Of a stretch of 5,096 nucleotides of DNA, positions 1-4,778 are shown piece after piece. The DNA is taken from positions 1 through 5,096 of the forward strand of contig NZ_CAKPTN010000119.1 in NCBI RefSeq assembly GCF_934190855.1, given 5' to 3'. How positions within the stretch are numbered: position 1 is the first letter of the stretch; each line of letters opens with the position of its first letter. A program made the translations under genes and the position numbers. The notes under the pieces are model-generated. The model made no database searches. It was not told the DNA's origin and saw nothing but the letters and a program-made list of their open reading frames with translations. The stretch comes from an uncultured Veillonella sp. (GTDB lineage: Bacteria; Bacillota; Negativicutes; Veillonellales; Veillonellaceae).

Positions 1-1
1 G

Positions 2-607
2 TTCAAAGAATTATCTCGTGAACAAGTTATCACTATGTTCAAAGAACAATGTGAACGTGTAGGTACAAAATTCGTAGATACTACACCTGATAAATTAGGC
101 GAAACTATTATGGCTGTTATCGAAGAACGTGGTAATGGTAAGGTAATCTTCCCAAGCACTTCTGAGGTTGAAGAATATAAATTAAAAGAATTATTCGAAA
201 AAGATGCAGCTTCTAATGGTGGTGTTCGTACATACTTCCAATGGGACCCGGCTAAAGGTCGTGAAGAAAATATTTCTAACACAGCTAATGCTGATATCGG
301 GATTACATTCCCATTCTGCGGTATTGCTGAAACAGCTACTGTAGTACAAGCATCTGGCGAAGAATCTGGTCGTGCAATCAGCTTGTTACCAGAAACTCAT
401 GTTGCTGTATTATATACTGATACAATCAACCCACGCATGACACAAACTATGGAAAACTTGGCTGAACGTTACCACAACGATCCATCCAAATTCCCTACAA
501 ATATCTGCTTGATTTCTGGTCCGTCCCGTACGGCTGACATCGAGTTGGTAACTGTAGATGGTGCTCATGGTCCTATCCGTGTTACATATATCTTAGTTAA
601 TAGATAA
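2..607 (+). CDS. lutC: LutC-type LUD domain protein, L-lactate utilization (5' end outside window)
   Basis: LutC works with LutA and LutB in the iron-sulfur, LUD-domain complex that oxidises L-lactate to pyruvate in the cytoplasm. The frame is open from base 2, so 201 C-terminal residues are visible and the true start lies upstream; the ATG at 35 is internal. The LUD-family signature is clear: GIAETATVVQASGEESGRA followed by ISLLPETHVAVL (residues about 104-135 of the visible part), then the C-terminal block SGPSRTADIELVTVDGAHGP. This order and the ending match LutC rather than LutB, which is longer and carries cysteine clusters; no cysteine cluster is seen here. Family members are about 210-240 residues, so only a short N-terminal part is missing. 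lutA and lutB would be expected just upstream but are outside the window. An intrinsic terminator follows 18 bases after the stop, so this is the last gene of its operon. Lactate oxidation fits a lactate-fermenting Veillonella-like host. The family is sure; its exact role in the complex is from family knowledge. Confidence 0.88.
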   Translation, partial: FKELSREQVITMFKEQCERVGTKFVDTTPDKLGETIMAVIEERGNGKVIFPSTSEVEEYKLKELFEKDAASNGGVRTYFQWDPAKGREENISNTANADIGITFPFCGIAETATVVQASGEESGRAISLLPETHVAVLYTDTINPRMTQTMENLAERYHNDPSKFPTNICLISGPSRTADIELVTVDGAHGPIRVTYILVNR

Positions 608-625
608 TATAACAACCAGATATCT

Positions 626-657
626 AAAGGCGATCTTCCTTGGAAGGTCGCCTTTTT
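626..657 (+). terminator. Intrinsic terminator of the lactate operon
   Basis: Bases 626-638 pair with 643-655 (AAAGGCGATCTTC against GAAGGTCGCCTTT) with one T-G wobble and a CTTG loop, running directly into a T tract (653-657). It sits 18 bases after the lutC stop and separates that operon from the transporter. Confidence 0.92.
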
Positions 658-709
658 ATATGTCTAACATTTCCAGCATACATAATACGTTATAAGAATT
701 CCTTATATT

Positions 710-753
710 GCAGAATAAATATATGAGTTATTATAAAATTTCAAATATTCTGC
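710..753. promoter_or_regulatory. Spaced inverted repeat upstream of the transporter -35 box
   Basis: GCAGAATA (710-717) and TATTCTGC (746-753) are perfect 8-bp reverse complements 28 bases apart. The right arm ends directly before the proposed -35 hexamer. A regulator binding here would touch RNA polymerase, but no known operator consensus is recognised. It may be chance in AT-rich DNA. Confidence 0.3.
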
Positions 754-795
754 TTGTATTTTTTTCGATATATGCTATACTAGGTTCATAACCTA
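754..795 (+). promoter_or_regulatory. Transporter promoter with overlapping operator-like dyad
   Basis: A TATACT -10 box (776-781) is preceded by TG at 773-774 (extended -10), with a weak -35 box TTGTAT (754-759) at a 16-base spacer. The last base of the -10 box begins a perfect dyad, TAGGTT-CAT-AACCTA (781-795), which covers the expected start of transcription. A repressor bound there would block initiation, so this is a plausible operator; the regulator is unknown. The transcript leader would be about 38 bases. Confidence 0.6.
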
Positions 796-826
796 TTATT
801 GTGATATGAATTAAAAGAGGTGTATT

Positions 827-2218
827 ATGAATATTCCATTCTTTACAGATTACCTCATGTTAAGCAATCCACTAAGTATTGGTATTATCGCGGTGTTTGT
901 ACTTGCGTTAATTGGTATTTATGTGTTGCAACGCAAGGGCACATCTTTCGGTAATCTCGTTATTATTGGTACTATTGTTGGTGCCGTACTTGGTATAGCA
1001 GTTCAAATCATTGCAGGATTCCCTGATGATCCATCCAAAGTGGTTTACATCAAGGAAAGTACGAAGTGGTTCTCCCTGGTAGGTGGCGGCTTCATCGACT
1101 TAATCCGTATGCTTGTTATTCCTATCGTTTTTATCTCCATTGTACACGTTATCTTGCACATGGAAGCAGGTGCTAACCTTAAAAAGTTAGTAGTGGCAAT
1201 GGTTTCTACAAACCTCGGCATGGTAGCTGTTGCTGCTGTAGTTGGTCTTATCTTAGGTAATGCCTTTGGTTTAGGTCAAGGTTTCGATATTGTTGAGTCT
1301 GGTAAAAAGATTCGCGAAATCAAACCGATGGTTGATACATTCCGTGCTTTGATTCCTAGCAACCCAATTCAAGCGGCTGCTGAAACAAATGTTATCGGTA
1401 TCGTAGTATTTGCGATTATCTTAGGTAGCGTAGCTCGTCTATTGAAACAAACTGGTACAAACTCCATGGAGATGTTCACTAAACTCTTTGATGAGCTTCA
1501 CCAATTAATTTCTTGGGTAGCAGACTTTATTATCGGCCTTATGCCATACGGTGTAGTTGCATTGTTAGCATCTACATTGGCAACTCGTGGCCTACAAGCT
1601 ATCCTTGATATGGGCTTATTCGTAGTATTACTTTACGTTGGTATCTTGATTATGTTCGTTGTTCAAGCTATCTTGATTGCTAGCTTCGGTTACAATCCAA
1701 TTACATACTTCAAGAAAGCGAAAGCTCCACTATTGTTGGCTTTCACATCCCGTTCCTCTATGGGCGTATTGCCGTTGACTGTTGAAACATTGACAAAACG
1801 TCTTGGCGTAAATGCCACAACTGCTAATACAGTGGCATCCTTCGGTACTACTGCAGGCATGCAAGGTTGTGCCGGCGTATTCCCAGCGCTCGTTGTAGTG
1901 TACATTTCTAATGTAGCGAATATTCCATTCGATATGACTATGTACATCATGAGTGTTATCGTAATCGCCATCGGTTCCGTTGGTATCGCAGGTGTTCCTG
2001 GTACAGCTACAATGGCTGCATCCGTATCCCTTAGTGGTACAGGCCTTGGTGCATACTTCACATCTATCAGCCCAATCCTTGCTATCGATCCATTGATCGA
2101 CATGGGCCGTACATGCTTGAACGTATCTGGGTCCTTAACAAATGCTCTCGTAGTAGATAAAATCATGGGCACTATCGATAAAGAGGCTTATGATAACCCT
2201 AACGAAGGTCAAGTATAA
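827..2218 (+). CDS. tcyP: DAACS-family symporter, probable L-cystine uptake protein TcyP
   Basis: This is an integral membrane secondary carrier of the dicarboxylate/amino acid:cation symporter fold, probably importing L-cystine as a cysteine and sulfur source. The 463-residue length equals that of characterised TcyP proteins. Hydrophobic segments fit the eight-helix, two-hairpin fold. Hairpin 1 carries SRSS (308-311), TM7 carries GMQGCAG (344-350), hairpin 2 carries GIAGVPGTATM (386-396), and TM8 carries DPLIDMGRTCLNVSGS (421-436). TM8 keeps the substrate-binding Asp425 and Arg428 known from GltPh. The glutamate-carrier NMDGT motif is replaced by GMQGC, which argues against a glutamate/aspartate carrier and for the cystine branch. 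The start is set by AGAGG (816-820) six bases before the ATG. The gene stands alone, with its own promoter (754-795) and a strong terminator (2288-2319). A C4-dicarboxylate or other amino acid substrate is the main alternative. Confidence 0.85.
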   Translation: MNIPFFTDYLMLSNPLSIGIIAVFVLALIGIYVLQRKGTSFGNLVIIGTIVGAVLGIAVQIIAGFPDDPSKVVYIKESTKWFSLVGGGFIDLIRMLVIPIVFISIVHVILHMEAGANLKKLVVAMVSTNLGMVAVAAVVGLILGNAFGLGQGFDIVESGKKIREIKPMVDTFRALIPSNPIQAAAETNVIGIVVFAIILGSVARLLKQTGTNSMEMFTKLFDELHQLISWVADFIIGLMPYGVVALLASTLATRGLQAILDMGLFVVLLYVGILIMFVVQAILIASFGYNPITYFKKAKAPLLLAFTSRSSMGVLPLTVETLTKRLGVNATTANTVASFGTTAGMQGCAGVFPALVVVYISNVANIPFDMTMYIMSVIVIAIGSVGIAGVPGTATMAASVSLSGTGLGAYFTSISPILAIDPLIDMGRTCLNVSGSLTNALVVDKIMGTIDKEAYDNPNEGQV

Positions 2219-2287
2219 TCCTCAAGTGTAGGAAATGACCTGAACTAGTTAATCTAGTATCGTTAATATAATTTCAGAACTTAACAT

Positions 2288-2319
2288 AAAAGAACAGCTT
2301 TCGGGCTGTTCTTTTTTTG
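2288..2319 (+). terminator. Intrinsic terminator after the transporter
   Basis: AGAACAGC (2291-2298) pairs perfectly with GCTGTTCT (2305-2312), extended by A-T pairs at the base. The apex includes a TTCG tetraloop sequence (2300-2303) closed by a T-G pair. Seven Ts follow (2312-2318). It ends the transporter transcript about 70 bases after the stop codon. Because the base of the stem is A-rich, it may also act weakly on the other strand. Confidence 0.93.
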
Positions 2320-2361
2320 TGGGAATACTTGATCTTTCTTTTACCAAGATTTTATTTAAAA

Positions 2362-2384
2362 GTAATAATTATTACAGATTGTAA
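2362..2384. promoter_or_regulatory. Two overlapping palindromes upstream of the reductase
   Basis: GTAATAATTATTAC (2362-2375) is a perfect 14-bp palindrome. Its right end overlaps a second perfect dyad, TTACA-GAT-TGTAA (2372-2384). Overlapping dyads 70-90 bases upstream of the -10 box are typical of activator or repressor sites. No known consensus is recognised, and AT richness weakens the case. Confidence 0.35.
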
Positions 2385-2422
2385 ACTATGGTATTAATAT
2401 TCGGTATTTAAATTTGTGAGCT

Positions 2423-2457
2423 TAGCTACAAACATAGCTATGCGTGTATGGTATACT
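2423..2457 (+). promoter_or_regulatory. Reductase promoter with extended -10 and paired TAGCTA sites
   Basis: A TATACT box (2452-2457) preceded by TG (2449-2450) forms an extended -10 element. No good -35 hexamer is present, so an activator is likely or the extended -10 suffices. TAGCTA, itself a palindrome, occurs twice at 2423-2428 and 2435-2440, 12 bases apart and covering the -35 position. This is a candidate regulator site. The 12 bases TATGGTATACTA (2447-2458) match the transporter promoter (771-782) at 11 positions. Confidence 0.55.
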
Positions 2458-2513
2458 AACCCTTACAAAGTTATGAATTATGCTTAATAGATATAAGCCA
2501 AGAGGGTAATAGT

Positions 2514-4067
2514 ATGATTACACAAGAATTGAAAGATCGATTGATTGCAGATTATCCAAAGTTTGAAGATATGACGCATAAGTTTTATAAAAAAGAAATG
2601 TCTATCGCTGATTATAAAGGTGAATCTGGTGCATTCGGTAGCTACGCAGAACGCGGTGCCAACTCCAGTATGAGCCGTTGGCGTTTTAATGGGGGCCGCA
2701 TGACGCGTGAGCATATGCAGTTTTTGGCGGACTCCATTCGTAAATATAACTTACAACATATGCATTTTACGACAGGCCAATGTTTGCAAATGCATGGATT
2801 AGATGGGGACACTATTTTAAGTCTCTTTAAAGAGTGTCATGAGCACGGTATCTATAATCGTGGTGCCGGTGGCGACAATCCCAATGTAGTAGCTAGCATA
2901 TTGCGTGGTATTGATCCTCGTGAAACGTTAGACATTACGCCGTATGCGACCGCTATTAGCGAGTTCCTCATGGAGCAAATGTTTTACATCAAGCTGCCTC
3001 GCAAATTTAAAATGGCTATCGACAATGGTTTTGATAGCACGCCACACACTACCTTCAAGGATTTAGGCTTTAACTTAACGAAACATAATACCTTTGATGT
3101 CTATGCTTGTGGCGGTATCGGTCCAAATCCTCGCATGGGTATTCCCGTGGCTCACGATGTGCAACCTGAGGATGTATTGTATTATGTGAAAGCTATGCTT
3201 ATGGTCTTTGCTAATCACGGTAACTTCAAGAATCGTGGTAAAGCTCGTACACGTTACATGCCAGCCGAAATGGGTGGGGCCGAAGCTTTCATTAAAACCT
3301 ATGAAGAAACATTGGCTATGGTAAAAGAGGTAGAACAGCTAACGATAAACCCTGCTGATTATGCCTATGAAATTACAAAAAGGGGTAAACGCGATGATTC
3401 TGTTATAAATCATCGCATTCATCGTCAAAAACAAGAAGGCCTTTACTATGTGGAATACCATCCCGTAGGCGGGGATGCAAATGTTCCGAACCTCTTAGCT
3501 GCCCTTGATTATGCAGTAACCTTAGATCAAGTAGAAGCTAGACTTGCTCCAGAGCAAGCGCTATATTTCATCAACCTCACTGCTGATGAAGCACGTAAAA
3601 TTGCAGAATTAACAGAGGACAGTGCTATCAATGAATTTCGTCGCTCCGTATCCTGCGTGGGCTCTACAGTGTGCCAAATTGGGATTCAAGACTCCAATGG
3701 TCTGTTGAAAGCAATCTTTACGCACCTAGAAGAAAAGGGTGTAGACACTAGAAAACTTCCTCGTTTACACATCTCTGGCTGTCCGCACTCCTGTGGGACA
3801 CACCAAATTGGTGAAATCGGATTCCACGGCTCTGTTAAATTAGTTGATAAGAAACCTACCGTATCCTTTATGCTAGTTGATGGCGGCTCCGAACACATGG
3901 GCTCTGAAAACTTCGGTAAAATGGCAGGCCACATCGTGGCTACAAAAATTCCTGAATTCATGGAAGCCTTGGCAAATATACTAAACGAATCTCCAGAACC
4001 AGACTTTGGTAGCTGGAGAATGACACACAAAGCAGAATACATGGAACTTATAAAAGCATTTGAGTAA
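2514..4067 (+). CDS. Nitrite/sulfite reductase family protein (siroheme and [4Fe-4S])
   Basis: Members reduce sulfite to sulfide or nitrite to ammonia by six electrons, usually from ferredoxin, in the cytoplasm. The 517 residues show the duplicated family layout: a first ferredoxin-like half domain (about 55-96), a first siroheme-fold domain (about 115-270), a second half domain (about 300-366) and a second siroheme-fold domain with the cluster (about 372-505). The cluster/siroheme motif is complete: Cys381-x5-Cys387 and Cys423-x3-Cys427, within HISGCPHSCGTHQIGEIGFHG-like sequence. Family length is about 500-570, so the gene is full length. The start is set by AGAGGG (2501-2506) seven bases upstream. 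Positions that normally bind the anion differ: the usual TTRQ is TTGQ (Gly88), the usual RNV is PNV (Pro123), and the lysine pair region reads KARTR (Arg245, Arg247). No flavoprotein partner lies next to it, so ferredoxin is the likely donor. Sulfite versus nitrite cannot be decided. It is monocistronic here; downstream lies a 710-base structured region. Confidence 0.87.
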   Translation: MITQELKDRLIADYPKFEDMTHKFYKKEMSIADYKGESGAFGSYAERGANSSMSRWRFNGGRMTREHMQFLADSIRKYNLQHMHFTTGQCLQMHGLDGDTILSLFKECHEHGIYNRGAGGDNPNVVASILRGIDPRETLDITPYATAISEFLMEQMFYIKLPRKFKMAIDNGFDSTPHTTFKDLGFNLTKHNTFDVYACGGIGPNPRMGIPVAHDVQPEDVLYYVKAMLMVFANHGNFKNRGKARTRYMPAEMGGAEAFIKTYEETLAMVKEVEQLTINPADYAYEITKRGKRDDSVINHRIHRQKQEGLYYVEYHPVGGDANVPNLLAALDYAVTLDQVEARLAPEQALYFINLTADEARKIAELTEDSAINEFRRSVSCVGSTVCQIGIQDSNGLLKAIFTHLEEKGVDTRKLPRLHISGCPHSCGTHQIGEIGFHGSVKLVDKKPTVSFMLVDGGSEHMGSENFGKMAGHIVATKIPEFMEALANILNESPEPDFGSWRMTHKAEYMELIKAFE

Positions 4068-4078
4068 GTCTCGTTTCC

Positions 4079-4304
4079 GCTTGTGATGGGGCTCCAGTAT
4101 TTGAGTACATATTATGTCGTTTGCTATGGGGCCCCGTTTCACTACGACAACTTAATTAAAAATAAAACTAGGTATCTCCTTGCTCCGTCCTTCGTAAAGT
4201 CGCTGCAGAAATACCTAGTTTTATTTTTATAACACCTGCTGTGAATTAGTCCCATAGCAAGCGACTACTCTCCCGCTATATATTGCTGACTCCCCATCAC
4301 AAGC
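4079..4304. repeat. Fold-back element A (imperfect inverted repeat, about 226 bp)
   Basis: Outer arms GCTTGTGATGGGG (4079-4091) and its exact complement (4292-4304) enclose a second arm pair, 4116-4130 with 4265-4251 (14 of 15 pairs plus one T-G), then TTCAC (4138-4142) with GTGAA (4241-4245), then a central long hairpin (4157-4229). The stretches 4092-4115 and 4266-4291 do not pair and form an internal loop. The central 129 bases (4126-4254) align without gaps to the minus strand of element B. No convincing ORF or target duplication is seen. It starts 12 bases after the reductase stop, so it may end that transcript. Its nature (small mobile element, structured RNA or both) is not known. Confidence 0.8.
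4157..4229 (-). repeat. Central hairpin of element A with conserved cap
   Basis: A perfect 19-bp stem (4157-4175 with 4211-4229) is extended by three further pairs on the minus strand, one of them a G-T. The 29-nt conserved segment is read on the minus strand from 4207 down to 4179; it begins TGCAGCGAC and ends ACGGAGCAAG. TGC and GCA at its ends can pair, leaving an AG bulge and a 21-nt apical loop. The stem is AT-rich and leaves T-rich tails on both strands, so it could act as a weak two-way terminator. Confidence 0.8.
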
Positions 4305-4347
4305 TGCATCTGATCTTTACTCAATATGCTTTTATATGATGGGGAAG

Positions 4348-4421
4348 GGCGCCACTACAATAAAGACTAGCCGCAGGCTAGTCCTTTCCCCCACGGTGGG
4401 CGTGGCACCACTACTATAAAG
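4348..4421. repeat. 18-bp direct repeats bracketing a small GC-rich hairpin
   Basis: GGCGCCACTACAATAAAG (4348-4365) and GGCACCACTACTATAAAG (4404-4421) match at 16 of 18 bases. Between them lies a perfect hairpin, GACTAGCC-GCA-GGCTAGTC (4365-4383), and a GC-rich stretch with CCACG-GTGGG-CGTGG (4391-4405). The second copy runs into the left arm of element B, so the first may be a remnant of another element end. The hairpin has no good T tract on the + strand and only CTTTATTG on the minus strand, so it is at best a weak terminator. Confidence 0.6.
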
Positions 4422-4551
4422 TTTATTATTATGCGTGAAACCATAGTATTTCTTAGTTTTATTTTAGTGATTAATTGTAATGGAGCTAGGCTAGTTTTAT
4501 AGATAGATTATATCTGCCTTTTGGCTGGGACACCTTTATAAGTAAAGTGAT

Positions 4552-4622
4552 AAAAAAGTAAGTATGCACTTGTGCAGCGACATTACGAAGGACGGAGCAA
4601 GCAAGTGTATACTTACTTTTTT
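4552..4622 (+). repeat. Central hairpin of element B with conserved cap
   Basis: A 21-bp stem (4552-4572 with 4602-4622) has 20 Watson-Crick pairs and one G-T (4566 with 4608). It is capped by the conserved 29-nt segment 4573-4601, which matches the minus-strand segment of element A at 28 of 29 positions. As in A, TGC (4573-4575) pairs with GCA (4597-4599), leaving AG (4600-4601) bulged and a 21-nt apical loop (4576-4596). Seven Ts (4617-4623) end the stem, so it may stop transcription coming from the left. Confidence 0.82.
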
Positions 4623-4736
4623 TACCAAGTTGTACTAACGAAATGGGGCCCCATCCCAAAGGCAAATATAGAAACAAGGATTAGCTCCATTACAATTAGA
4701 CTAATTGGTTAAAACTAGATATCATATGATTTTGTG

Positions 4737-4745
4737 TGTTATAAT
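4737..4745 (+). promoter_or_regulatory. Extended -10 promoter of the ferredoxin-nitroreductase gene
   Basis: TGTTATAAT is a perfect extended -10 element (TGN plus TATAAT at 4740-4745). No clear -35 hexamer is found at 16-18 bases. The box overlaps the right 20-bp end of element B, so the element appears to supply this promoter. Transcription would start near 4752, giving a leader of about 27 bases. Confidence 0.55.
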
Positions 4746-4778
4746 AAACTTTATAGTAGTTTTTGGAGGATTTATCAG

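Larger units (their letters stand above)
4410..4760. repeat. Fold-back element B (imperfect inverted repeat, about 351 bp)
   Basis: The ends are a perfect 20-bp inverted repeat (4410-4429 with 4741-4760, starting ACTACTATAAAG). Further paired blocks lie inside in order: 4454-4461 with 4710-4717, 4464-4468 with 4700-4704, 4472-4488 with 4682-4698 (17 perfect), 4509-4521 with 4658-4670 (12 of 13), and the central hairpin 4552-4572 with 4602-4622. In total about 83 pairs can form. Between the end repeat and the next block (4430-4446 against 4724-4740) several positions pair only as G-T on the + strand. ATGGGGCCCCAT (4643-4654) is a 12-bp palindrome shared in part with element A. No transposase, no clear target duplication and no credible ORF are present. 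Confidence 0.82.

Noticed and set aside
35..37. ATG at 35 as the start of lutC
   Set aside because: The frame is open to the window edge, there is no ribosome site before it, and LutC proteins are longer than this start would give.
1690..2172. 160-codon minus-strand ORF within the transporter gene
   Set aside because: It is a shadow of the transporter, which has clear family motifs over the same bases; the minus-strand product has no recognisable motif or ribosome site.
2243..2258. Short ACTAG/CTAGT inverted repeat after the transporter stop
   Set aside because: Only 5 bp long, no T tract, and a strong terminator follows at 2288-2319.
2484..2714. 76-codon minus-strand ORF over the reductase start
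   Set aside because: It overlaps the reductase promoter, ribosome site and N terminus, with no family resemblance.
3686..4042. 118-codon minus-strand ORF within the reductase gene
   Set aside because: It lies over the conserved cluster domain of the reductase and has no motif of its own.
4179..4601. The two conserved 29-nt segments as a CRISPR or integron attC array
   Set aside because: There are only two copies, in opposite orientation and 365 bases apart, with no regular spacing, no cas or integrase gene and no gene cassettes.
4486..4677. 63-codon minus-strand ORF inside element B
   Set aside because: It runs through the hairpin arms, which are constrained by pairing, and its composition is not protein-like.
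4068..4778. Riboswitch or T-box leader for the nitroreductase gene
   Set aside because: No known aptamer consensus or T-box sequence was recognised, the likely promoter lies downstream of the structures, and one copy is in the opposite orientation.
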